Source of the DNA: Microbacterium sp. lyk4-40-TSB-66 | GTDB taxonomy: Bacteria; Actinomycetota; Actinomycetes; Actinomycetales; Microbacteriaceae | NCBI RefSeq assembly: GCF_030209475.1 | Contig: NZ_JARVRW010000002.1 | Location: forward strand, 310,001 to 374,000 | Direction: 5' to 3' | Length of the DNA stretch: 64,000 bases | Part shown: piece after piece, positions 52,532 to 61,275 of the stretch | Layout of the letters: every line of letters starts with the position of its first letter | How positions within the stretch are numbered: the stretch's first letter is position 1 | Program-made: the position numbers and the translations under genes | The notes under the pieces: model-generated | The model's input: the letters and a program-made list of their open reading frames with translations, nothing else | Told to the model about the DNA's origin: nothing | The model's database searches: none

Positions 52532-55500
52532 TCAGTCGGCCTGGCGTACCGCCCGGCGACGAGCGAGCACACCGAGTCCGAGCAGCGCGAGCGCCGCGAG
52601 GACGCCTGCGCCCATCCAGCCCGCGTCGGTGCCGGTCACGGCCAGGGAGCCGCCCTTGCCCGACGAGCCGCTGTGACCTGCACCGCCTCCGGAACCGGGG
52701 GCCGAACCGTCGCCACCGCCGAGGACGCCGACCTGGATCGGGACCGTCACATCGGTACCGCTCGGCTGAGCGACGAGCTGCAGCGCGACCTCGCCTGTGG
52801 CGTCGGCGGGAACGGCGAGGGTGACCGTCGCCGCCCCGTTCGCGACGGGGAAGTCGGCGGCCGCCCCGGCCCCGGCCGTCGCACCCCACGTCGCCGAGAG
52901 CGACGTGTTGGCCGGAGCTCCGAGCGAGGTGAGGTCGAGGTTCGAGACCGAGACGGTGGCGTCGCCGCCGGGCACGACCTGAGCGGGCACACCCGAGACC
53001 TGCACCGCACGCGCGGTGAAGTCGGGGGTGAGGCCGGGGTTCGCCTCGAGGTAGTCGATCCACCCGTCGCGGTCGATGAGGCCGGAATCACGCGTGTCGG
53101 CGCCCTGTCCGAGGACGGCGAACGCGTCACCGCCCTGCAGGAGGAAGCTGAACGAGCCGACCCGGTAGGTAGCCGCCGGGTCGACGGGAGCCCCGTCGAT
53201 CCAGATGCCGGTGATTCGTTGACCCAGGCCCCGCGCGACGTCGTACGTGACGCGCACATTGTCCGAGACGCCGAGGGCGAGATCGCGGTCGCGGCCCGCC
53301 GTGTCACCCCACTGCTGTTCGAGGGCGAGTCGCAGCTGCTCCCCGGTCAGCGTGGTGGTCCACAGGTTGTTGACGAAAGGCAGCACGGCGTTCGCCTCGG
53401 CCAGGGTGATGACCCCGTCGCCCGCGTAGAGGAGTTCCGCCCGCAGACCGCCCGGGTTCACCAGCGCGATCTCCGCCCCGCCGCGCGTGGGGTCGGCCAG
53501 GGTGTCGCGGAGGGCGTCGGCGACCAGGCCGCCGAGAGCCGACTGCTTCGAGCGGTCGTCGCGCTGGCCGCCCGTGTAGACGCCGTCGACGTACGATCCG
53601 CCGCGGAACGCGGTGGTGATGTCGGCGGTGACCGACCCGACCGGCTGCGCACCGACGCGGTCGGCCTCGGCGCGCGCGAGCGTGACGATGCGGTCGACCT
53701 CCTTCACGCGCGGGTAGGCGGCGATCAGCTCGGCATCGAGCGCGGCGCTGTTCGCCGCGGTCTGCGCGGGATCGTTCGGCACGGTCGCCGACGCGAGGCG
53801 GGCGACGTTGCGGGCGGAGTAGTCGACCACGGCACCGTTCTCGCGGTCGACGGTCAGCACGATCTCACCGATGTTCTCGCCGTAGCTTCCGGTCTGCACG
53901 ATCGGGCGTGTGCCCTCTCCACCGGGAAGGGGAGCGTCCCACGCGTACTTCTGGTGGGTGTGACCGGTGAAGATCGCGTCGACCGTGGCATCCGTCTCGT
54001 TCACGATCTTGGCGAAGGCGCCGCCGGCGGCCACCGCTTCTTCGATCGTCTCGCCCGTGGAGTCGCCCTCGGCGGCACCCTCGTGGTACTCGGCGACGAT
54101 GACGTCGACCTCGTCCTTGATCTCGGCCACGACGCGGTTCACCTCGGCGACGGGCTCGCGGAACTCGATGCCCTCGATGCCGCCCGGCGAAACGAGTTGC
54201 GCCGTCTCCTGCGTGACGGCGCCGATGATGCCCACACGCACTCCGTCGACCTCGAAGATCGCGTACTCGTCGAGCAGGGGCTGCCCGTCCTTGTAGACGT
54301 TGGCCGCGAGATAGGGGAAGTCGGCGGAGTCGGACACGCGACCGGTGAGGTCGGCGGCGCCCTTGTCGAACTCGTGGTTTCCCGCGGCGGATGCGGCGAG
54401 CTCGAGCGCGTTCAACACCTCGATGGTCGGCTCGTCGTCGAAGTACGCCGAGGCGAAGAGCGACGCGCCGATGTTGTCTCCGTTGGAGAGGAATAGCGTG
54501 TTGTCCTCACCTCCGGCTGCGCGCAGCTGCTCGATGGTGCCGGCGAACTTCACCGTGTTGGCGTCGATGCGACCGTGGAAGTCGTTGATGCCGAGCAGGG
54601 TGATGTCGGTGGTCTCGGGCCCGAGGTCGAGCCCCACGATCACCGGGTCGTGATCGCTGGAGCGGTATGGCGAGGCGTCGTAGAAGTTCCGCACGTTGTA
54701 GTTGTAGCGGCTGTATTCGAGCGCGAGTGCCTCGACGGCGTTGATGTTCCAGATGTCGGTTCCGGTGACGAGCTCCCGGGCCGACGGCGACGCCAGCACG
54801 TGGTCGAGCGAGCCGGACTGACCGCTGAACGAGTACGAGTACTTGCCCGTGCCCGCTTCGAGCGGCTCGAAGCCGTACTCGCGCAGCTTCTGGATCGGGT
54901 CCTCCTGCGTGTACGCGTTGAAGTCTCCGAGCAGGAACACGTCGTCGGTGCCCACGTCGGCCGAGCGGGCCGCCGCGAACTTCCCGAGGGCGTCGGCCTG
55001 GCGCACGCGGTCACCGTTGAAGGCGCCCTGGATGCCGTTGGCGTTGTCGCCGGTGGCGGCGGGACGACTGTCGCCCTTGGACTTGAAGTGGTTCACGATC
55101 GCGAGGATCTTGGCATCCGGATGCTGGACCGGAGCGAAGGCCTGCGCGAGCGGCTGACGGGCGTTGCGGAACGCCGGGTCGTCGAGGATGACGCTGTCAC
55201 CGGACGGTGCGACCACGGCCTTCTTGTAGATGAAGGCGGTGCGGATGACGTCTTCGGATGCCGGGAGCACGGCGGGCGAGGGGACGAACGCCCACTGCGA
55301 CGAGCCGAGCGCGGCATTGAGCGCGTCGACGAGGGTGGACAGCGCGGCATCCCGGTCCTCGCCGAAGACGGCGGAGTTCTCGATCTCCTCGAGCGAGACG
55401 ACGTCGGCTCCGAGTCCGTTGACGGCGGCGACGATCTTGTCCTGCTGGCGCTTCAGATTGGCGTCGTTCGCCGCACCGCGGGGCCCGGGAGCGGGGCACG

Positions 55501-57184
55501 TGTCGGCCGTGATCGGGTTGCCCTCGCGGTCCTTGTACGTCGAGGTGCAGCCGACGCTCTCGGCCGTGGTGGTGAAGTAGTTGAGCACGTTGAAGCTCGA
55601 GATCTTCACGTTGCCGCCGACGGCCGCCGGGGCATTGGTTCGATCGTTCGCGAACGTCGCCGGCTGCACGGTGGCGGCGTTGTCGACGGTCAGCTGCTGG
55701 GTCGGCTGGAACTTCCACGCGTTGTTGCGGAAGTCGAGGATGACCGGCGTCGCGAACGACACCGGCGCGCCGACGCGTACCGGCTCGGTGAGCGAGAGGT
55801 ACGGCAGCGGGATGCCCTTGTTCGCGTCGTTCAGGAAGTTGATCGACGCACCGTCGTCGAGCACGACCGCTCGCGCGTTGTTGTCGGCGACGGCCGCGAC
55901 GTACTCCGGGCTGTCGGGGCGGGCGACGTCCGTGGGGGTGCGCAGCGGCGTCGTACCGGCGGCGAGACCCACCTCGGCGTACTGGTTGGTCGAGTAGGTG
56001 TTGGTGACGGTGAAGTCGCCCTGGGGTTCGAGGAGCATGCCCTCGAAGCGCTCGCGCTCCTCGTCGGTCTTCGGCCAGGTGATCTTCGCGGGGCGCACCT
56101 CGGCCGCCTGTTCGGTGAGGATGCTGACCGAGGGGGCGTCGACGGTGATCTGCGTCTGTCCGGAGAATTCGCCCGCCGTACCGGTGACCTCGACGTGCTG
56201 GCCGATCGCGACCTCGGCGGTCGCGGCGGAGCCGTAGACGAAGATCGCGTCGGACGCGGTGTGGGTGGCGGGGTCGAGCGGGCCGCCGGTGCCGGGGGTC
56301 TGGATGAAGAACCCGTTGTAACCGCCCGTCGGGTACGCGGCGGTGACGACACCGCGCGTGGTGACGGTCGCGCCCGCGAGAGGCGTCGTGGCGCCGGTGC
56401 CCTGGATGTCGCGGATCGGCGTGACCGCGCCCGGGGTGACCGTCGGCGCGGGCGTGGGCGTTGCCGTCGGCGTTGCGGTCGGGGTGGCCGTGGCGGTCGG
56501 CGCGGGCGTCGGCGTCACCGCGCCCCCCGAGCCCTGCGGCGTCACGGCGGTGGTGTTGGTGAAGTCGAGGGAGTTGTCGTTCGTGTCGACGAAGTCCGTG
56601 CGCACGAGCGCGTTCGCAGTTCCGTTCGGCCCCTCGACGGTCGCCGCCTGCGTCTCGTAGCTGGAGGCGGTGCCGTAGCCGAGGAAGTCCACCACGCGGC
56701 CGTCGGTGACGGAGCCGGCGGGCAGGGCGAGCGATTCGGTCACGTTGGCGAGGAACAGCTGCCCGTTCGTGCCGGAGGGGTTCAGACCCGTGCTGGTGAC
56801 ATCGGCCGCGGGAAGGCCGGCGCCGTTGGCGCCGTTTCCGGGTATACCGATGAGGTAGTAGCCGCCGGGGGCGATGGATCCGGTCAGCGGCTGCGTGTTC
56901 GCGCCGGTCGGGGCGTCCACACTGCCCGCGGAACGATACTGCAGCGACCATCCGCTGAGGTCCTGCGCGGTATCGCCGGCGTTGTACAACTCGACGAACT
57001 TCTGGTTGAAGAAAGCACCGGCGCTTCCACCCTTCAGGTAGGCCTCGTTGATCACCACCCGCGGGCCGTCGGCGGCGAAGGCCGGGAGCGGGACGAGGGC
57101 GGAACCGAGCAGAGCGGCACCGAGGGCGGCGCTCAATGCGGTCGTGAAACGGCGTGCGGGCACGCGGGATGAAGCGATGGGCAT
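52532..57184 (-). CDS. Cell-wall-anchored ExeM/NucH-like nuclease and 5'-nucleotidase fusion
   Basis: A 1550-residue surface protein. Signal peptide (ends about residue 37, ...FAADG), lamin-tail domain (about 40-170: VVINEAYLKG, KFVELYNAG, SGWSLQYRS), a Thr/Pro linker (about 230-265), an OB-like domain, an endonuclease/exonuclease/phosphatase domain (about 520-830: VKISSFNVLNYF, VVSLEEIEN, LLGDFNAY, SSDHDPVIVG), a metallophosphoesterase 5'-nucleotidase domain (about 840-1300: GINDFHGRID, NGDNIG, GNHEFDKG, GHTHQKY), and a C-terminal sorting signal LAVTG (1514-1518) with a TM helix and RRR tail. It should degrade extracellular DNA and release phosphate from nucleotides. ATG 57182-57184. Confidence 0.9.
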   Translation of the reverse strand: MPIASSRVPARRFTTALSAALGAALLGSALVPLPAFAADGPRVVINEAYLKGGSAGAFFNQKFVELYNAGDTAQDLSGWSLQYRSAGSVDAPTGANTQPLTGSIAPGGYYLIGIPGNGANGAGLPAADVTSTGLNPSGTNGQLFLANVTESLALPAGSVTDGRVVDFLGYGTASSYETQAATVEGPNGTANALVRTDFVDTNDNSLDFTNTTAVTPQGSGGAVTPTPAPTATATPTATPTATPTPAPTVTPGAVTPIRDIQGTGATTPLAGATVTTRGVVTAAYPTGGYNGFFIQTPGTGGPLDPATHTASDAIFVYGSAATAEVAIGQHVEVTGTAGEFSGQTQITVDAPSVSILTEQAAEVRPAKITWPKTDEERERFEGMLLEPQGDFTVTNTYSTNQYAEVGLAAGTTPLRTPTDVARPDSPEYVAAVADNNARAVVLDDGASINFLNDANKGIPLPYLSLTEPVRVGAPVSFATPVILDFRNNAWKFQPTQQLTVDNAATVQPATFANDRTNAPAAVGGNVKISSFNVLNYFTTTAESVGCTSTYKDREGNPITADTCPAPGPRGAANDANLKRQQDKIVAAVNGLGADVVSLEEIENSAVFGEDRDAALSTLVDALNAALGSSQWAFVPSPAVLPASEDVIRTAFIYKKAVVAPSGDSVILDDPAFRNARQPLAQAFAPVQHPDAKILAIVNHFKSKGDSRPAATGDNANGIQGAFNGDRVRQADALGKFAAARSADVGTDDVFLLGDFNAYTQEDPIQKLREYGFEPLEAGTGKYSYSFSGQSGSLDHVLASPSARELVTGTDIWNINAVEALALEYSRYNYNVRNFYDASPYRSSDHDPVIVGLDLGPETTDITLLGINDFHGRIDANTVKFAGTIEQLRAAGGEDNTLFLSNGDNIGASLFASAYFDDEPTIEVLNALELAASAAGNHEFDKGAADLTGRVSDSADFPYLAANVYKDGQPLLDEYAIFEVDGVRVGIIGAVTQETAQLVSPGGIEGIEFREPVAEVNRVVAEIKDEVDVIVAEYHEGAAEGDSTGETIEEAVAAGGAFAKIVNETDATVDAIFTGHTHQKYAWDAPLPGGEGTRPIVQTGSYGENIGEIVLTVDRENGAVVDYSARNVARLASATVPNDPAQTAANSAALDAELIAAYPRVKEVDRIVTLARAEADRVGAQPVGSVTADITTAFRGGSYVDGVYTGGQRDDRSKQSALGGLVADALRDTLADPTRGGAEIALVNPGGLRAELLYAGDGVITLAEANAVLPFVNNLWTTTLTGEQLRLALEQQWGDTAGRDRDLALGVSDNVRVTYDVARGLGQRITGIWIDGAPVDPAATYRVGSFSFLLQGGDAFAVLGQGADTRDSGLIDRDGWIDYLEANPGLTPDFTARAVQVSGVPAQVVPGGDATVSVSNLDLTSLGAPANTSLSATWGATAGAGAAADFPVANGAATVTLAVPADATGEVALQLVAQPSGTDVTVPIQVGVLGGGDGSAPGSGGGAGHSGSSGKGGSLAVTGTDAGWMGAGVLAALALLGLGVLARRRAVRQAD

Positions 57185-57442
57185 GAGTCTCCAGGTACCG
57201 ACGCGCGAACGATCGACGTCGGATGGGGGGATCGACGGGGGTTCACAACGACCGTAAACGATGGGCATACGGTTTTCCCAGGCTTCAACGTTTCGATCTG
57301 GTGAACATCGGTCCCTCGACCCGTGAAACCGGGTACCACGCTTCCCGTGCCGTCCGAGAGCCGACCACCGCGCCGCACGAATGCGGCTCCGTCGACAAAG
57401 ACCCGGATGCCCGCGGCAACTCGGGTCCCTCGGCTGACAACG
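57185..57442. other. Intergenic region between the nucleotidase gene and the rplL terminator
   Basis: No gene seen. It holds the upstream region of the nucleotidase gene and, at about 57403-57432, a degenerate relative of the neighbouring terminator (arms GACCCGGATGCC and GGCAACTCGGGTC). No clear promoter was recognised. Confidence 0.5.
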
Positions 57443-57479
57443 ACGAAGACCCGGATGCCAGTGGCATCCGGGTCTTCGT
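57443..57479. terminator. Terminator of rplJ-rplL
   Basis: Arms ACGAAGACCCGGATGCC (57443-57459) and GGCATCCGGGTCTTCGT (57463-57479) form a perfect 17-base-pair stem with a 3-base loop, 33 bases after the rplL stop. Shares the GGATGCC/GGCATCC core with the terminators at 47397 and 52488. Confidence 0.85.
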
Positions 57480-57511
57480 GTATCGCGTTGCCGCGACCGC
57501 GTGAAGCGTTA

Positions 57512-57898
57512 TTACTTCAGGGTCACCGTGGCGCCGGCACCCTCGAGCGCCTCCTTGGCCTTCTCGGCGGTCTCCTTGTTCGCGCCCTCGAGCACGGCCT
57601 TGGGAGCACCGTCGACGACGGCCTTGGCCTCGCCGAGGCCGAGCGAGGTGAGCTCGCGGACGACCTTGATGACCTGGATCTTCTTGTCACCGGCGGCCTC
57701 GAGGACGACGTCGAACGAGTCCTTCTCCTCGACCTCTTCGGCGGGGGCGGCGCCACCGGCGGCGGGGCCTGCGGCAGCCACGGGGGCGGCGGCGGTGACG
57801 TCGAAGGTCTCCTCGAACGCCTTGACGAACTCGGACAGCTCGATGAGCGTGAGCTCCTTGAACGCGTCGAGCAGCTCTTCGGTGCTGAGCTTAGCCAT
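57512..57898 (-). CDS. rplL: 50S ribosomal protein L7/L12
   Basis: A 128-residue protein with the N-terminal dimerisation domain ([20 protein letters not shown]), an Ala/Gly-rich hinge (about 38-55) and the conserved C-terminal factor-binding domain ([30 protein letters not shown] end). It forms the ribosomal stalk with L10 and recruits translation factors. AAGGAG at 57908-57913 (minus) precedes the ATG. Confidence 0.97.
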   Translation of the reverse strand: MAKLSTEELLDAFKELTLIELSEFVKAFEETFDVTAAAPVAAAGPAAGGAAPAEEVEEKDSFDVVLEAAGDKKIQVIKVVRELTSLGLGEAKAVVDGAPKAVLEGANKETAEKAKEALEGAGATVTLK

Positions 57899-57937
57899 GT
57901 TGTATCTCCTTGATCGGGTTAATCATCCGGGGCCGGG

Positions 57938-58453
57938 TCAGGCCGCGGTGTCCTGCTTCTCGCGCAGCGCGTCGACCGTGCGAACGGCCTTCGACGGAAG
58001 CGCCTGGAAGACGTATGCCGCCTTGGTCATCGTCGCCTTCATCGCGCCGGCGAGCTTCGCCAGCAGGACTTCACGGCTTTCGAGATCGGCGAGCTTGTTG
58101 ACCTCATCCGCGGTCAGAGCGGCGCCATCGAAGTAGCCGCCCTTCACCACGAGCTGAGGGTTAGCCTTGGCGAAGGCACGCAGGCTCTTCGCGACGGCGA
58201 CGGGGTCGCCGTGCACGAACGCGATGGCGGACGGGCCCTTGAGCTCGTCATCCAGTCCCGTGACCCCCGCGTTGTTCGCGGCGATCTTGGTCAGCGTGTT
58301 CTTCACCACGGCGTAATCCGCGTCCTGACGGATGTCGTTGCGCAGCTGCTTGAGCTGGGCAACCGTCAGACCGCGGTACTCGGTCAGCAGAACGGCGGTC
58401 GAGTTCTCGAAGTTCTTCGTGAGCTCGGCGACCGATGCATCCTTCTGCGCCAT
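57938..58453 (-). CDS. rplJ: 50S ribosomal protein L10
   Basis: A 171-residue protein starting [20 protein letters not shown], with [20 protein letters not shown] and [15 protein letters not shown]. It anchors L7/L12 dimers to the ribosome and, as L10-(L12)n, binds its own mRNA leader in many bacteria. ATG 58451-58453 follows AAGGAGTGGCC. The preceding leader is structured. Confidence 0.96.
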   Translation of the reverse strand: MAQKDASVAELTKNFENSTAVLLTEYRGLTVAQLKQLRNDIRQDADYAVVKNTLTKIAANNAGVTGLDDELKGPSAIAFVHGDPVAVAKSLRAFAKANPQLVVKGGYFDGAALTADEVNKLADLESREVLLAKLAGAMKATMTKAAYVFQALPSKAVRTVDALREKQDTAA

Positions 58454-58521
58454 GGCCACTCCTTGTGTGTACGAGGCGCTCCGCGATGGCGGGGCGCCGG
58501 CCGAAGACACCGGGTCTGGGC

Positions 58522-58557
58522 AAAAAAGAAGAGCTCCGGCGCAGGCGCACGGAGCTC
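58522..58557 (-). promoter_or_regulatory. Attenuator-like hairpin in the rplJ leader
   Basis: On the minus strand a stem GAGCTCCG...CGGAGCTC (58531-58557) is followed by a T-run (TTCTTTTTTG, 58521-58530). It sits about 70 bases before rplJ and has the form of an intrinsic terminator, so it may act with the L10-binding leader structure upstream (58560-58660) to attenuate the operon. Confidence 0.65.
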
Positions 58558-58669
58558 GGATTCCCTTTCGGGAGGAGTTCAAGTGACCTGCGTAGGTTCT
58601 CTGCTTCTCAGCAGACGCTTCGACCGGAGTGCGAGCACTCCGATAACCGACGGTCTTTGGCTTGCCCCC

Positions 58670-58699
58670 ACTGTACCCGACCCTCGCCCCCTTCGCCAA
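58670..58699 (-). promoter_or_regulatory. Putative rplJ-rplL promoter
   Basis: Minus strand: -35 TTGGCG (58694-58699), 18-base spacer, -10 TACAGT (58670-58675). The resulting leader of about 210 bases would contain the L10-type structure and the attenuator. Confidence 0.5.
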
Positions 58700-58800
58700 T
58701 CCGCCCCCGCCGCGCCCGCCCCCGCCGCGCCCGCCCCCGCCGCGCGCGCACCGCCGCCCGCCCCGCCCCCGGCCTCCGCGCCGCGTCCCCCGCTCTCGAC

Positions 58801-58882
58801 GCCGAGATGACCCTCGATCACCGAGATAACCCGCCGTTCGCGCGAATCGCGGGTCATCTCGCGCATCTCGGGTCATCTCGGC
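58801..58882. repeat. Nested inverted repeat, family B, copy 1
   Basis: Outer arms GCCGAGATGACCC (58801-58813) and GGGTCATCTCGGC (58870-58882); inner arms CGAGATAACCCGC (58822-58834) and GCGGGTCATCTCG (58849-58861). Between the rplJ promoter and the AbiEi-like gene. The stretch 58700-58800 is a GC-rich simple repeat. Confidence 0.85.
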
Positions 58883-58908
58883 ACCCCGGCGGGGCCCACG
58901 GCACGCGC

Positions 58909-59916
58909 TCAGCGTGGAGGGCGAATGCCGAAGGATGCGAGGCGGGCGGCCAGCGTCTCGGGTGTCCGCACGTCTGCGAAACCTCCTCGGCACAGCCGCC
59001 ACTGCGTCGCGCCCCGGATCCAGTCCTCGCGGCGCTTCTCGTCGAGCAGGACCGTCTCGACGGATCGACCACCGCGCATCGCGGCATCCCGATACTTGAC
59101 CTCGCCGTCGAACTCCCAGAAGGTGCGCACCTCGCGCAGCCCGATGTCGACGAAGTAGTCAGCCCCTCGCGGACCGGCGACGGCGATCTGAAGGTCGATC
59201 TGCCGGAACCCGATGCGATGGAGCTGCAACCGGCTGATGCTCTCACCGGGCAGTTCGGCGCGACCGTCGGCGAACTCGATCACGCGGCGCGCGCGACGGA
59301 CCCCGCGTCGACCCGACGCCTGATCCGCTCGATGGCGTAGACGTTCCCGCCATCGCTCCTGCGCCGCGGCATCGAACCGGCGCCCCGACACCGCCTCACG
59401 CCGGAGCGCCGCATCGGCGCAGGCCAGCGCCATCTCCACCGACGCCGTGCGTGCGACGTCGAACACGGTCCGGTCGAGGCTGGTGCAGGCGACACCGCCG
59501 ATCGACACGACATCGCCGTCGGGGAGCGCATCCAGGTGACGTCGCAGCCCGTCACGACTGGACCCCCCGACGGGCCCCGCGAGCGTGACCTCCACCTCGC
59601 GGTCGCCGAAGCGGTACTGCGGCAACCCGTGGAGGACCGCCGCCGAGAGATGGGACACCACGGCTGACCCACCGCGCATGCACCGGGACGCCGCATCCAG
59701 GGCGATCTTGTGCCTCTCCACCGGCGGCCGCGCGAGATGCACTTCACGGTCGACGTACGCGCCGGATTGCAGACGCAGCCAGGGGCCACTCCGAGAAGCG
59801 AGCGCGAGAACACCGGCGGACACGCCGCGGGACAGTAGCTCCTCCCGAGTGAAGAGCCCCTCGCCCACGCCCCTCGCCGCCCGCTCTTCCCGCTCCATCC
59901 GTCGATGCTGCGGCAT
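58909..59916 (-). CDS. AbiEi-antitoxin-like / DUF559-like protein
   Basis: A 335-residue protein of a type common in actinobacteria: an N-terminal winged-helix AbiEi-like domain ([32 protein letters not shown]), a middle helical region, and a C-terminal nuclease-fold-like domain ([40 protein letters not shown]) reminiscent of DUF559/Vsr-type endonucleases. No AbiEii toxin partner is adjacent, so a toxin-antitoxin role is not supported. ATG 59914-59916 or 59896-59898. Confidence 0.75.
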   Translation of the reverse strand: MPQHRRMEREERAARGVGEGLFTREELLSRGVSAGVLALASRSGPWLRLQSGAYVDREVHLARPPVERHKIALDAASRCMRGGSAVVSHLSAAVLHGLPQYRFGDREVEVTLAGPVGGSSRDGLRRHLDALPDGDVVSIGGVACTSLDRTVFDVARTASVEMALACADAALRREAVSGRRFDAAAQERWRERLRHRADQASGRRGVRRARRVIEFADGRAELPGESISRLQLHRIGFRQIDLQIAVAGPRGADYFVDIGLREVRTFWEFDGEVKYRDAAMRGGRSVETVLLDEKRREDWIRGATQWRLCRGGFADVRTPETLAARLASFGIRPPR

Positions 59917-59979
59917 CCTGCACCGCGAGCGCTCGCTCTCTCCCCCTGTGGAGGAGGGGTGACGCCCGATCGCCGCTGC

Positions 59980-60061
59980 GCCGAGATCACCTCCGCCTGC
60001 CGAGATGACCCGCCTTCTCGACCAATCGCCGGTCATCTCGCGAAAAGACGGTCATCTCGGC
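59980..60061. repeat. Nested inverted repeat, family B, copy 2
   Basis: GCCGAGATCACC (59980-59991) and GCCGAGATGACC (59999-60010) pair with GGTCATCTCG (60031-60040) and GGTCATCTCGGC (60050-60061). Same arm motif as 58801-58882; together the two copies bracket the AbiEi-like gene. Confidence 0.85.
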
Positions 60062-60087
60062 ACCCCGCGGCAACCCAGCGACAGACG

Positions 60088-60495
60088 TCAGGAGATGCGC
60101 GGCTCGGGCAGCAGGGCGCGGGTCATGCGCACGATCCGGGACGGCGTGCGGGCGCCCAGCCAGACCGTGCAGACCGGGTCGTCGCCGCAGGCCCACTCCG
60201 CGCACCAGGCGTGGATCGCCTGCGCGAGACGTTCGCCGCGCGGGCGGAGCCCGCCGTCCAGCGACCGATCCAGCCAGCTCACCCGTCCCTCGCGGGCGTC
60301 GATGACGCCGACCTGGTCGGATCCGCACACCTCCACCAGCACCGTCACGTGCGCGGACGGCGACAGAGCGGCGGCGATCCGTCGCATCTCGGGGAGGTTC
60401 CGTGCGTCGCCGCCCAGCAGCACCGCGCCCTCGAGATCGCACCAGCGACCGCCGTCGGGGCGGCGCAGCGAAGCGGCATCCGAAGTCATGCCCAT
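60088..60495 (-). CDS. Siderophore-interacting-protein (SIP) C-terminal-domain protein
   Basis: A 135-residue protein resembling only the NAD(P)H-binding C-terminal half of siderophore-interacting ferric reductases: LEGAVLLGGDARNLPEMRRI, AHVTVLVEVCGSDQVGVI, WAAG-like WCAEWACGD. The FAD-binding half is missing, so it is either a stand-alone regulator/partner or a truncated enzyme. A DtxR/IdeR-like box (60500-60518) overlaps its upstream region. ATG 60493-60495; alternatives are TTG 60498 and ATG 60489. Confidence 0.75.
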   Translation of the reverse strand: MGMTSDAASLRRPDGGRWCDLEGAVLLGGDARNLPEMRRIAAALSPSAHVTVLVEVCGSDQVGVIDAREGRVSWLDRSLDGGLRPRGERLAQAIHAWCAEWACGDDPVCTVWLGARTPSRIVRMTRALLPEPRIS

Positions 60496-60499
60496 CAAC

Positions 60500-60518
60500 T
60501 TAGGGCACCCTTACCTGC
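60500..60518. promoter_or_regulatory. DtxR/IdeR-like iron box
   Basis: TTAGGGCACCCTTACCTGC matches the 19-base iron-box consensus at 12 positions by eye, including TTAGG and the ACCT half. It lies 5 bases upstream of the SIP-domain gene, fitting iron repression. Confidence 0.6.
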
Positions 60519-60579
60519 ATGACAAGACCCCGGATGCCGACGCGCCGAGGTTCGCATACGGTCCACGCGCGAGCGGGGT

Positions 60580-60593
60580 TAGGGTCGAACGCA
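60580..60593 (+). promoter_or_regulatory. -10 element of the YqaJ-like gene (leaderless transcript)
   Basis: TAGGGT at 60580-60585 is 7 bases before ATG 60593, and no ribosome-binding site is present. Same arrangement as moaA and the esterase gene. Confidence 0.4.
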
Positions 60594-61273
60594 TGTCCCC
60601 CGAGTTCGTCGCCTCCCGAAGCGCCGACCTCGACGCACGGATCGTCGCCGACTCCCGCGATCGAGTGGCCTGGATCCGCGCGCGATCCCGCGGCATCACA
60701 GCGACCGACGTGGCGACCCTCACGAGCCCGAACGCGATCTCGCGAGCGGCGGATGCCAAGCTCATGGGCTCGAACTTCTCGGGCAACGCCTTCACCGCGC
60801 ACGGTCGTCGGCGCGAACCCGAGATCGCCGCCTGGGTCGCGGCGACGCACGGCATCCGCCCCTCCTCCGCGCTGTACCACGCGGTCGTCGAGAAGCGTCA
60901 CCTCGCCACTCCCGACGGCGTCGTCGTCGACGGCGAAGGACGCGTCGTCCTCGCCGAGATCAAGACCACCAACAAGGCGTGGCGCTCGATCCCCCGCACC
61001 TACATGCGGCAGATCTGGTGGCAGCAGCACGTGCTCGGCGCCGAGCGCACCCTCGTGGCCTGGGAGCAGCACGACGGTTTCGTCCCGCTGCACGACGAAC
61101 CCCGCTGCCAGTGGATCGACCGCGACGAGCGCGAGATCGGCAAGCTCGTCAACCTGGCGACCTCCCTCATCGACGAGCTCTACCGCCGCACGATGCAGAC
61201 GCGCCAGCCGCGCCCCGAGCCCGTGCGCCCGGAACCCACGGAGAGGTATCGCGCCCTCGCGCTCCTCGATTGA
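60593..61273 (+). CDS. YqaJ-like viral recombinase/exonuclease domain protein
   Basis: A 226-residue protein of the PD-(D/E)XK YqaJ exonuclease fold: WIRARSRGITATDVATL, FTAHGRRREPEIAAWV (conserved GxxxE), LATPDGVVVDGEGRVVLAEIKTT with the D...ExK catalytic pattern, and YMRQIWWQQHVLGA. Phage homologues resect DNA ends with an annealing protein. Here it is a chromosomal single gene with no phage neighbours, which is the usual actinobacterial context. Confidence 0.88.
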   Translation: MSPEFVASRSADLDARIVADSRDRVAWIRARSRGITATDVATLTSPNAISRAADAKLMGSNFSGNAFTAHGRRREPEIAAWVAATHGIRPSSALYHAVVEKRHLATPDGVVVDGEGRVVLAEIKTTNKAWRSIPRTYMRQIWWQQHVLGAERTLVAWEQHDGFVPLHDEPRCQWIDRDEREIGKLVNLATSLIDELYRRTMQTRQPRPEPVRPEPTERYRALALLD

Positions 61274-61275
61274 TA

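Noticed and set aside
54575..57172. An 865-codon plus-strand frame opposite the nucleotidase gene
   Set aside because: Antisense shadow; composition is dominated by Gly/Arg/Val and no domain is recognisable.
58909..59916. A type IV toxin-antitoxin (AbiE) system
   Set aside because: Only an AbiEi-like N-terminal domain is present and no AbiEii nucleotidyltransferase lies nearby.
60593..61273. A prophage remnant signalled by the YqaJ-type nuclease
   Set aside because: No other phage gene, integrase or attachment site is present, and stand-alone YqaJ genes are common on actinobacterial chromosomes.
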